Assembly (NCBI GenBank): GCA_040882225.1
Contig: JBBEBR010000014.1
Coordinates: 124,001-188,000, forward strand
Source: Gracilimonas sp040882225
GTDB lineage: Bacteria; Bacteroidota; Rhodothermia; Balneolales; Balneolaceae
Length of the DNA: 64,000 bases
Direction: 5' to 3'
Each line of letters opens with the position of its first letter. Within the stretch, counting starts at the first letter, position 1. This document shows positions 9,445-18,300 of the stretch, piece after piece. Made by a program: the position numbers and the translations under genes. The notes under the pieces are model-generated. The model was not told where the DNA came from, made no database searches, and saw only the letters and a program-made list of their open reading frames with translations.

Positions 9445-10002
9445 ATGAAGTTTAAAATTCTCCTAATCCTTATGATACCTTTAATGGTAGCATGCGGCAG
9501 CAATAAAACAGTTTTAGATACATCCTCAGGCCCAGCTTGGTATTTTAACCCACCAGTGGACAATGAAGAGTATTTTTACACCACAGAAATGGCAGAAAGC
9601 ACACGTATGTCTACAGCAATGAGAAGTGCGGAAGCTAATGCACGTCAAGCTATGGCCACAAAGCTTGAAGTTAAAGTAACCGCATTACAGAAGTCTTTTG
9701 AAGAAGAAATTCAAAGTGGACCAGACGCTAATTATGCCAATACCTGGTCTAATGCGAGCGAGCAGCTTGTAAACAGCACCTTAAATGGCGTAAGCCGTGA
9801 TCAGGCAGACTGTGTGGAATTAAATCCAGAGCGCACAGGTGGTAATGTGAATCAAAGATGTTATGTTTTGGTACGTATGCCGGTAGGTCAAGCCAGAACA
9901 GCTCTTGATAATGCACTTTCTAAAGATGAAGAGCTTTATACAAAGTTTAAAGCCTCTAAAGCTTTTGAAGAATTACAGCAACGACTTCACGAGATAGATT
10001 AA
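9445..10002 (+). CDS. LPP20 family lipoprotein
   Basis: A 185-residue lipoprotein. I chose the ATG at 9445 because it gives a clean signal peptide and lipobox (LMVAC) and has CAGGG upstream; an upstream in-frame start at 9409 would bury the signal. The mature protein begins with a short linker and then PAWYFNPP, the usual opening of LPP20 domains, followed by the alanine-rich helix AMRSAEANARQAMATKL and a conserved YVLVRMP strand. It diverges from the transglutaminase operon, which encodes another LPP20-like protein, so the two may work in one complex. No enzymatic role is expected. Confidence 0.85.
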   Translation: MKFKILLILMIPLMVACGSNKTVLDTSSGPAWYFNPPVDNEEYFYTTEMAESTRMSTAMRSAEANARQAMATKLEVKVTALQKSFEEEIQSGPDANYANTWSNASEQLVNSTLNGVSRDQADCVELNPERTGGNVNQRCYVLVRMPVGQARTALDNALSKDEELYTKFKASKAFEELQQRLHEID

Positions 10003-10016
10003 TCTGTAATCGATCT

Positions 10017-10751
10017 GTGCATATAAGTAATTTTTTATTAGCCATTCTTTTTACAATAGTATTCTGTGGTAATGGTTTATCACAGAATACTTTTTTTTTA
10101 GAGGATAGCAGCTTTTCCTTAGTCTCTAATTATTCATTTCCTCATGGTTTTGGAGCAGAAGCTTTATCTCAGTATGATCCCGATGCGTCATTTAAAAAGG
10201 CTTGTGATTTTGCTCTTGAAGACCTCAATTCCAATTTATTCTTATCAGTTTACATAGAACAGTTTAAAACCGGGGCAAATTCTGATTACTATTTTCCAGA
10301 GTTGAGCGTCAGAGATTCTGTCCTCTCTTTTGGAATGGAAGTTGTGAAAACTGATTCCTTTGATGTTGCCGGACAAGCATTTTGCGTAGCGTCTTTATCG
10401 TCGAAAAAGGATTTAGCTTCAAACACAATCCCCGATCTTGATAAACTGAAGATTGGACCGATTAAGCAAAATGGCATTTGGTATGCAATGGGTTCTGAAC
10501 CAGGCTCGAGATACAATCTTTTTGTTCCCTGGATAAGATCTAAAAACAACGCTTTAAAAGATTTATCGCAAACCATTACTACTCTTGTTCAGTCCAGCAT
10601 GATTTCTCTGGATTATAACCTGCAAGAGTTCACGTACATCAAGTCTAATGTGATATACAATAATATCGTGGTAATACGCCGCTACATTTCCCCCGATAAC
10701 GACTATGTATCTATTGTCGCAGTAAAAGACAGCGATATCACCAGTTATTAA
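10017..10751 (+). CDS. Exported LPP20-like hypothetical protein (GTG start)
   Basis: A 244-residue exported protein that begins with GTG at 10017 and has a signal peptide ending near LSQ at residue 23. Residues 50-80 (DPDASFKKACDFALEDL and on) have the spacing of the LPP20 helix, and the C-terminal half is predicted alpha/beta. It lies 15 nt after the LPP20 lipoprotein, so they form a two-gene operon. Its stop overlaps the stop of the convergent DNA ligase gene by 4 bp. I do not recognise a named family; the LPP20 resemblance is my inference from residue pattern and context. Confidence 0.7.
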   Translation: MHISNFLLAILFTIVFCGNGLSQNTFFLEDSSFSLVSNYSFPHGFGAEALSQYDPDASFKKACDFALEDLNSNLFLSVYIEQFKTGANSDYYFPELSVRDSVLSFGMEVVKTDSFDVAGQAFCVASLSSKKDLASNTIPDLDKLKIGPIKQNGIWYAMGSEPGSRYNLFVPWIRSKNNALKDLSQTITTLVQSSMISLDYNLQEFTYIKSNVIYNNIVVIRRYISPDNDYVSIVAVKDSDITSY

Positions 10752-12481
10752 TTATCCGTTGGCAGTATAAATGAAGGATTGATTTCTTGTGAAAGCCTTT
10801 CTTGTTCTAACTTTTGGCTATACATCTTTTCCACATCACGCAGCGTATCAACATCCTTGGGTGTCAAATCCCAACGAATGGCTTTGAAACGAGGAAGCCG
10901 TAAGGTGAATTTTGCTTTTGTTCGTTTATTAACCTGAATTGCGTCAAATTCAAGCTCAACCACAATTTCAGGCAGTAAACCAAGTGTGGGGCCATATCTC
11001 TCAACTGTGATTTCTTTTAACTTTTTGTTGATTTCTTCCAGCTCCTTATTCGTATATCCGCCGTACGCTTTCCCAATGGGTATGAATTCTTCTTCATAGC
11101 GATCATCATCTTTAACGGAAACTCCCAGAGTGAAATCAGAATAGGTGCCGCCACGTTTTCCGCTGCCAGCGTGGGCGTACATCAATATAGTATCCAATGA
11201 ACCACTTGGCTGCTTTACTTTAAGCCACGATTTCTTTCGCTGACCATACTCATAGGTGGAGCTTTTCAACTTTAACATCAAACCTTCATTTCCGTTAGCC
11301 AAAGCCTGATCAAAAAGAACTTTAACATGCTCTTCATTTTTTATTTCGGTTTGAATGCTAATCGGTATCCCATAGTTGACCGAGATTTCATTTAACAGAT
11401 TCCGTCTTGTCTCTAAGCTTTTTTCGAAGACGGGTTGGTTTTCAAAATAAAGGACATCATAAGAGATAAATATTACAGGATATTGAGTGAGAATTTTAGT
11501 TGAAGGCTTTTTTAAACCCATCCTTTTTTGAAGCAGTTGAAAGGGCAGGATGGTATTATTTTTGAACACGCAAATCTCACCATCTAAAACCAAATCCGGC
11601 AAGTTTTTTCCAGCCATTATTTCACAAATTTCGGGGAAAGATGAAGTTACTCTATTAAGATCGCGCGAGAAAAGCTCCACACGATTTTCAGAAATATGAG
11701 CCTGACACCGCATTCCGTCAAACTTTTCTTCGGCAATATAATTGGTGAAGTTTGTTACGCTCCGGCTTTCAACGGGAGAAGCAAGCATAAAAGAGATTGG
11801 GCGGAATAGAGTAAATGAAGCTTGGCCGAGGGTATCATTTTTAGCGAGAACCGCTGTTTTACCTAAACTTCCGGTAACCATGTGGGCGTACCTTACAGTC
11901 TCAACTTCTTTATGAAAAGCTCCGGCAATTGCGTTTACCACGCTTTTAGTTTCAAACCCAATCCGCAGAGAACCCTGACTCATAATCCGAATGAAATACT
12001 TCACTTCTAAGGGTGACATTTTAGTCCACGTATTGTGAAGAATCCGTTGCTTATCAACGCGGGAAGTAACGCGAAATAACTCCTCATAAATGTCTTTAAC
12101 CTCATTGAGAGACAGTTTTTCGGAATTCCATTTTGCCTGTGCGGCAGGGATATTATTGAACAGTTTCTCTATGGTTTCTGAGGAACTTCCGGTGGCAGTG
12201 CGGCAAGGCTTGAACACAAGCTCATAATCAATCTCACAAAAATCAGCCGCCAAAGTGGATACAGTTCTGCTGCCTACCGAAGCCCGTTTTCCTGAAGTAT
12301 CAGAAAAAGCGCCTTCCGCTAAAAATCGAACAGCAATGTTGAGGTTTTCATCATCCTGAAAAGAGGAGAGATATTGTTGGCAAATGCCGGTTTTCGCTTT
12401 TGTACCTCGTGTTTCGAAGATTTCCTGAGCAATTTGGCAAAACGATGAAAAGGTGAGAGAATTCAAGCTGTTAATCATCAT
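10748..12481 (-). CDS. ATP-dependent DNA ligase (ligase-exonuclease cluster type)
   Basis: A 577-residue ATP-dependent DNA ligase. The nucleotidyltransferase motifs are clear: motif I EEKFDGMR with the adenylated lysine K253, motif III VLDGEICVF, and motif V GLMLKL followed by the downstream SWLKVK lysines. An N-terminal helical DNA-binding domain (about 1-220) and a C-terminal OB domain complete the architecture. It joins nicks using ATP, unlike the replicative NAD-dependent LigA. The ATG overlaps the end of the MBL exonuclease gene by 11 bp. This pairing is the known ligase-associated DNA-end processing module; the Lhr-like helicase and PdeM phosphoesterase sometimes found with it are not here. 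Confidence 0.9.
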   Translation of the reverse strand: MMINSLNSLTFSSFCQIAQEIFETRGTKAKTGICQQYLSSFQDDENLNIAVRFLAEGAFSDTSGKRASVGSRTVSTLAADFCEIDYELVFKPCRTATGSSSETIEKLFNNIPAAQAKWNSEKLSLNEVKDIYEELFRVTSRVDKQRILHNTWTKMSPLEVKYFIRIMSQGSLRIGFETKSVVNAIAGAFHKEVETVRYAHMVTGSLGKTAVLAKNDTLGQASFTLFRPISFMLASPVESRSVTNFTNYIAEEKFDGMRCQAHISENRVELFSRDLNRVTSSFPEICEIMAGKNLPDLVLDGEICVFKNNTILPFQLLQKRMGLKKPSTKILTQYPVIFISYDVLYFENQPVFEKSLETRRNLLNEISVNYGIPISIQTEIKNEEHVKVLFDQALANGNEGLMLKLKSSTYEYGQRKKSWLKVKQPSGSLDTILMYAHAGSGKRGGTYSDFTLGVSVKDDDRYEEEFIPIGKAYGGYTNKELEEINKKLKEITVERYGPTLGLLPEIVVELEFDAIQVNKRTKAKFTLRLPRFKAIRWDLTPKDVDTLRDVEKMYSQKLEQERLSQEINPSFILPTDN

Positions 12482-13493
12482 TCTCCGTTTTTACATTCAA
12501 AAATTCAGAATCGATATTTCTTTGCGCCAGGTAATGCTGAACTACATTGGGGTTTGGCGTATGGGTAACAAAAACTTTCTTTGGTTCCACCTTTTCGCAA
12601 AGGTCAATGAGCTCAAAAAAATCGAGATGATCAGATAGTGGAATCAGGGCGTCAATAGTTAACTGAGCCCTCCTGGCCTCCATGGCCGCCCATCCTGAAC
12701 AATAGGCAATTTTTTTCTTCTTGATGTTTGAAGCAAAACCGCTGTTGAGAGCTGAACTCGGGCATATCAGAATTTTTCCTTCACAATTGTCCCGATCGTA
12801 GGCTTCATAATTGCCTAAATCAATTCCCTCCTTATCATATACAGAACACAATGTGTAGCCGGCTCCATGAATTTGAACAGGATGATTCAATCCCTTCAGT
12901 AAAAACATGATCTCTTGTGCTTTGCCTAAATTATAGGCAAGAAATACAGGAGTAAATCCTTTTTGCAGCGCATCAAAAGCGAAGTCGCAGAGCTGCTTCT
13001 GTAATTTTTCGTGAGAATCCCAGCGATAAACCGGCAGGCTGAAAGTGGCTTCTGTAATGAAATAGTCCACCTTGCTTGTTGGGATTTGGAAGCCCTCTGT
13101 GGTCGGTGCAGCCGGAGTTCGATAATCGCCTGTGTAAAGAAGATTTCCAAAGTCACTTTCAACGAAAGTCATCGCTGAGCCAAGGATATGTCCCGCAGGG
13201 AAAAGAGTAACTTTAAAGGAATCTGTTTCTAAAGGTTCATTAAAAGAGAGAGTTTCAACTTCTCCATTATATCCTCGCAATTTCATAAACCGGGAAGTTG
13301 GCCGGGTTGCATAAGTTGTGGCTTGTGTGCTTCTGGGAATGTGATCGGCATGGGCATGAGAAACAAAAACGTGTTGTGCTTTTGCCCCGGTATAATCCAA
13401 ACCAATATTTAATTGTGGCAGATGAATTCCGTGGAATCCGGCCTTTTTGATTTCAAGCATTTTTTGTGTGATGATACCAGCCAAGGGTGACAT
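12471..13493 (-). CDS. Ligase-associated DNA exonuclease (MBL/beta-CASP fold)
   Basis: A 340-residue metallo-beta-lactamase-fold nuclease. The metal motif HAHADH is at residues 46-51; further metal ligands sit in LYTGDYR and near LSDHLDF. The length and the C-terminal VFVTHTPNP match the ligase-associated exonuclease family, which trims DNA 3' ends before sealing by the neighbouring ATP-dependent ligase. The ATG at 13493 has no obvious ribosome site; an in-frame ATG at 13460 (MLEIKKAGF) fits the family N-terminus better, so the true start is uncertain. It lies 61 nt downstream of the oxyR-like gene in the same direction. Confidence 0.88.
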   Translation of the reverse strand: MSPLAGIITQKMLEIKKAGFHGIHLPQLNIGLDYTGAKAQHVFVSHAHADHIPRSTQATTYATRPTSRFMKLRGYNGEVETLSFNEPLETDSFKVTLFPAGHILGSAMTFVESDFGNLLYTGDYRTPAAPTTEGFQIPTSKVDYFITEATFSLPVYRWDSHEKLQKQLCDFAFDALQKGFTPVFLAYNLGKAQEIMFLLKGLNHPVQIHGAGYTLCSVYDKEGIDLGNYEAYDRDNCEGKILICPSSALNSGFASNIKKKKIAYCSGWAAMEARRAQLTIDALIPLSDHLDFFELIDLCEKVEPKKVFVTHTPNPNVVQHYLAQRNIDSEFLNVKTENDD

Positions 13494-13554
13494 TCAGTGG
13501 CATCAAAAACTGATCTAAAGCTGAATTATTTTCGAAATCTTTAAAAAGTATCGG

Positions 13555-14487
13555 CTATTCAACCACCAAAGTTTCTTCCTGATTTTTCAATACCTCAGGA
13601 ATGGAGTCTTTGATAACATCAGCAAAAGCCTGGATGAGGTTTTGCTTCAGGAATTCACGGCTATACACGAGCCTGATTTTACGGGTGGGCACCGGATCTT
13701 CGAATTCTTTGATCGCTGCAGTAGCGCATTTTTCGTCTTGATCACTCATCGCCAAATAAGGCATCAAAGTTATGCCGAAATTTTGCTCAACAAGGCGTTT
13801 CAACGTTTCCAGATTTCCGCTTTCAAATGTGACAGCGGTTTTATTGCGCTTCTCATTGTTTTGCTTACAAATCTTCATAGTTTGATCTCTGAAACAATGG
13901 CCTTCATTAAGCAGCCAAAGATTCTCTTTGTAGAGATCATCTATGCACAATTTATCTTTTTTGGCAAGTTCATGCTCATGGCTTACATAGCCCAGGAAAG
14001 GTTCCAGAAATAGATCTTGCTCGAAAATATGTTGTTCTGTTGGGGTAGCGATGATGCCCACATCAAAATGATCCTCGTTCAAACCCTTGAGCACTTCGCC
14101 AGTCAAAGCTTCTTCAAAAACCAGTTCTACATCCGGGTGGGCTTCCATAAATTTTTTCAGAAAAAGTGGCACAAGGTAAGGGGCGATGGTTGGTATTATT
14201 CCAACCCGAAACGAGCCTTTGAGAGAGTTTCCCTGTACAGAAACCATGTCTTCAATAAGCCGGGCTCCGCTGAGAATAACCTTTGCTTGTGCAATAATCT
14301 CTTCGCCCAAAGCTGTTGGTACAACCGGAGTTTTTGACCGATCGAAAAGTAAAACTCCAAGCTCATCCTCAAGTTTTTGAATTTGCATACTCAGGGTAGG
14401 CTGCGTGATATAAATTTTTTGAGCAGCGGTGGCAAAATGCCGATACTTATCAACCGCTACAATGTATGAAAGCTGCGTGAGTGTCAT
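13555..14487 (-). CDS. oxyR: OxyR-type LysR family peroxide sensor
   Basis: A 310-residue LysR-type regulator with an N-terminal winged helix-turn-helix (residues 1-60, including ATAAQKIYITQPTLS) and a periplasmic-binding-like effector domain. The redox cysteines of OxyR are present: C198 and C207 in GHCFRDQTMKIC, nine residues apart as in E. coli OxyR (C199/C208). It should activate peroxide-defence genes when these form a disulfide. No catalase or peroxiredoxin gene is adjacent; the genes just downstream on the same strand are the DNA exonuclease and ligase, which could place DNA-end repair under peroxide control. Confidence 0.88.
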   Translation of the reverse strand: MTLTQLSYIVAVDKYRHFATAAQKIYITQPTLSMQIQKLEDELGVLLFDRSKTPVVPTALGEEIIAQAKVILSGARLIEDMVSVQGNSLKGSFRVGIIPTIAPYLVPLFLKKFMEAHPDVELVFEEALTGEVLKGLNEDHFDVGIIATPTEQHIFEQDLFLEPFLGYVSHEHELAKKDKLCIDDLYKENLWLLNEGHCFRDQTMKICKQNNEKRNKTAVTFESGNLETLKRLVEQNFGITLMPYLAMSDQDEKCATAAIKEFEDPVPTRKIRLVYSREFLKQNLIQAFADVIKDSIPEVLKNQEETLVVE

Positions 14488-14575
14488 ATTTTTTTAACTG
14501 GTGGAATGAAAAGGTAACAAATCCTTTTTTTAGTTTTTGAAGGTATTATTAATAGAACACATTTTTAGGAGCAAT

Positions 14576-14845
14576 ATGAAAAAGCATGTGTTTATTTCGG
14601 GCAATGTTCAGGGAGTTGGATTCAGGTATTTCACACTAAAAAATGCAGAATCCTTAAATCTAAAAGGATGGGTAAAAAATTCACCTGATGGAAGGGTAGA
14701 AGCACTTTTCGAAGGCAATCCTGAAGATGTTGAACAAATGATTAAACGTTGCAGAAAAGGTCCCGCTGCGAGTTGTGTAGTAGATGTAGAGGTACAGCGG
14801 CTTTCAAATGAGGAAGAACTAAATTCATTTAAAGTGCTACACTAA
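14576..14845 (+). CDS. Acylphosphatase
   Basis: An 89-residue acylphosphatase, the usual length of the family. The catalytic arginine R17 (in GVGFRYF) and asparagine N35 (in GWVKNSPDG) are both present. It hydrolyses the carboxyl-phosphate bond of acylphosphates. I chose ATG 14576, preceded by TTTAGGAGC, over the upstream start at 14537. It diverges from oxyR and is followed by a 470-bp gene-free stretch with a MITE-like element, so it is probably monocistronic. Confidence 0.93.
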   Translation: MKKHVFISGNVQGVGFRYFTLKNAESLNLKGWVKNSPDGRVEALFEGNPEDVEQMIKRCRKGPAASCVVDVEVQRLSNEEELNSFKVLH

Positions 14846-14858
14846 GTTTTACTGGTTT

Positions 14859-15086
14859 AAACCTGTTTCGATTAAAAAACTATCTCGTCTTCGCGAGAGA
14901 GGCTTGTTATAGACTTAGATTCAGAGTGTTGTCGACGAAGCGATCTCCCCGGAATGCCTGAAAAGTAGTTTACAGGAGATTGACAAGCAGTGTTCCCTTC
15001 GGGACTTCGGCATTCGCTATCGCTCATTTCTCGTGCTAAAGGCATCCCCTCGGGGTCAATGACGATTTTTTAATCGAAACAGGTTT
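14859..15086. mobile_element. MITE/REP-like element with 21-bp perfect terminal inverted repeats
   Basis: The 21 bases at 14859-14879 are the exact reverse complement of 15066-15086, and the similarity continues imperfectly a few bases outward. The 186-bp interior is more GC-rich than its surroundings and holds nested inverted repeats: TCTCG/CGAGA near 14883-14898, ATCTCC/GGAGAT (14943-14948 with 14975-14980) and GAATGCC/GGCATTC (14952-14958 with 15009-15015). There is no open reading frame of note. The design fits a non-autonomous miniature transposable element or a REP/BIME-type repeat. It could also fold as an RNA. Confidence 0.65.
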
Positions 15087-15316
15087 TAACTTTATTTTGC
15101 TTCAGATATTTTAGTCGGCTAAACTTCTAATCAAGAAGAGTAATAACTTAGGGTGCAACGAAGTTGTGTTAACGAATACACCAAATGATGAGATTCATGT
15201 CAAAGATTTTTTGACTCGATTGTCGGTATTTTTCCTGCTAATTTAAGACAGAATTTTCCAATACAGGATTTAATTTACCCTATCATAAGAATGTTCCGAA
15301 TCAGCAAATATTTTTT
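15087..15316. other. Gene-free stretch upstream of dnaE
   Basis: 230 bp of AT-rich sequence between the MITE-like element and dnaE. It presumably contains the dnaE promoter, but I see no convincing promoter boxes, terminator or reading frame. Confidence 0.5.
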
Positions 15317-18300
15317 ATGTATCTAATTTTTGACACAGAAACTACAGGTTTACCACAAGATTTTTCTGCCCCAATTGCCGATTTAAATAATTGGCCCAGG
15401 TTGGTGCAACTTGCGTGGCAGCTGCACGACCACACGGGTAAACTCATTAGCTGTGGCAATCATATTGTGAGGCCTGAAGGTTTTACCATTCCGTTTAATT
15501 CAGAAAAAATCCATGGGATTTCTACAGAGAGAGCCCAAAAAGAAGGGGTAGATTTAGAGTTTGTCCTCAAAGAATTTTCCAAGGATATGCAGCGCGCATA
15601 TTTCCTGATTGGTCACAATGTTTCTTTTGATGAAAAAGTAATGGGTGCCGAATATCTGCGGAAAAAGATGCCATCGGCAATCATCGATAAACCAAAGATA
15701 GACACCAAAGATGATGGCACGGATTTTTGCAAAATCCCCAATAACCGGGGAGGCTACAAATGGCCTTCACTTGCAGAACTTCACCTTAAAATTTTTGATA
15801 AAGGTTTCAGTGATGCCCACGATGCCGCCGCAGATGTAGAAGCCACAGCACGTTGTTTTTTAGAGCTCGTGCGTTTAGGAGCTATCACTGTCAACTTCCC
15901 CGTGGATGCACGGCTATATCAACCAGCTACAAGTCTTATCAAGAGAGAAGAGTACATCGATTTGGTATCTCCGGCACGTTTTAAAACTAAAGTGCTGGAA
16001 CCCGCCGATCAGAAAATGGTGGACAAAGAAAAGCATGCCGCATCATCGGCCCTGGCAGAAAAAGCTACTTTTACTCACTTGCATTGCCATTCCAAATACT
16101 CAGTTTTGCAGGCAACAGCGGGAATCAAAGAATTAGTAGCAAAAGCAAAAGCAGAAGGTATGGAAGCCGTTGGGCTTACCGATCTCGGAAATATGTACGG
16201 AATTTTTTCTTTTGTTTCTGCCGCTCATGCTGCGGGAATTAAGCCCATTGTAGGGAGCGAATTTTATGTAGTTGAAGATCGCCTCAAACAAAAATTCACC
16301 AGAGATAATAAAGACAAGCGGTATCAGATTCCGTTGTTGGCTAAGAACCAGAATGGCTATAAAAACCTTTCCAAATTAAGTTCCCTGGCTTTTACTGAAG
16401 GCTACTATTACAAATATCCAAGGGTTGATAAGAAACTCATCAAAAAGTATTCGCAGGATTTGATTTGTCTGAGTGGGGGAATCCGTGGAGAACTTGCTGA
16501 TTTGATTCTTAACAAAGGCGAGCAATTTGCTGAAGAAGAATTGCAGTGGTGGATGGAGGTTTTCGGAGATGATTTTTACCTGGAAGTGATGAACCACGGG
16601 CTGGAAGAGGAAAACCGTGTAAATGAGGTTTTTAAAACTTTTTCCAAGAAATACGGCGTCAAATTAGTAGCTACCAATAATGTTTTTTATCTGGAAGAAG
16701 AGGACGCCAAAGCTCATGATGCGCTGATCTGTATCGACGATGGAGAATTAATGAGCACGCCCAAGGGAAAGGGGCGTGGTTACCGGTACGGTTTCCCAAA
16801 TGATGAATTTTATTTCAAGTCTCAGGATGCGATAAAAGAGCTTTTTCAGGATGTGCCTGAAGCCGTTGCCAATACTCAGGAAATCGTAGATAAAATTGAG
16901 CCTATTAAATTAGAGCGGGATGTAATACTTCCCAATTTCGAACTTCCTGATGGATTTTCTTCAGAAGATGAATATTTAAGGCATTTGGCTTATGAAGGCG
17001 CAAAACCCCGTTACGGAGAAATTGATGATGAAGTAACGGAGCGGATCGAGTTAGAGCTTGGCATTATTAGCAGTATGGGATTTGCAGGGTATTTCCTGAT
17101 TGTGCAGGATTTCATCGCGGCTGCCCGTGATATGGGAGTGTATGTTGGCCCCGGGCGTGGTTCAGCGGCAGGCTCTGTGGTAGCCTACTGCACCGGCATC
17201 ACAAATATTGATCCTTTGAAGTACGATCTGCTTTTCGAGCGTTTTTTGAATCCCGAGCGGGTTTCCATGCCTGATATCGATATTGATTTTGATGACGATG
17301 GGCGGCAGAAAGTGATCGAGTATGTGGTGAACAAATACGGCAAAGATCAGGTTGCCCACATTATTACTTTTGGTTCTATGGCGGCAAGATCTTCAGTAAG
17401 AGATGTTGCGCGCGTGCTTGATTTACCTTTATCTGATGCCGACCGAATCGCAAAACTGGTTCCTGAACGTCCCGGAACTACACTTGATGACGCTTTTCGG
17501 GAAGTAAAAGAATTGCGGGATATCCGGGATGGTGAAGGCCTGGAAGCGGAAACTTTACGGATGGCAAAAGTTCTGGAAGGTTCCGTTCGGAATACCGGAA
17601 TCCATGCGGCAGGAATTATCATCGCGAGGAAAAATCTCACAGAGTATATTCCAATTAGCACCGCAAAAGATGCCGATTTGGTAGCCACTCAGTATGATGG
17701 CAGTGTGATTGAATATGCCGGAATGTTGAAGATGGATTTTTTGGGGCTAAAAACGCTCTCCATTCTCAAAACCGCAATTTCTTATGTGAAAGAGAATTTT
17801 GGCACAGAATATAACCTTGACGACATCCCGCTAACCGACGAAAAAACGTACAAGCTTTTTCAGCAGGGGAGCACAGCGGGTATTTTTCAGTTTGAAAGTG
17901 ATGGCATGCGTAAATATCTGAAGGATTTAAAGCCGAAGGATATCAATGATCTTATTGCTATGAACGCTTTATACCGCCCGGGCCCAATGCAGTTCATTCC
18001 ACAATACATTGAGCGTTCGCATGGCCGGGAAACGGTGGAATATCCCCATGAAGATTTACGTGCTTTGCTGGAGCCTACCTACGGCATCATGATTTACCAG
18101 GAGCAGATCATGAAAGTGGCGCAGCAAATGGGAGGCTACTCTTTGGGTGAAGCAGATGTGCTCCGGCGAATTATGGGTAAGAAAAAACCGGAATTGTTGC
18201 CGCCGGAAGAAGAGAAATTCGTGAAGCAGGCCATTGCAAAAGGCTACGATAAAGATGTAGCAAAAGATGTTTTTGATAAAATGGCGCTTTTCGCGGGATA

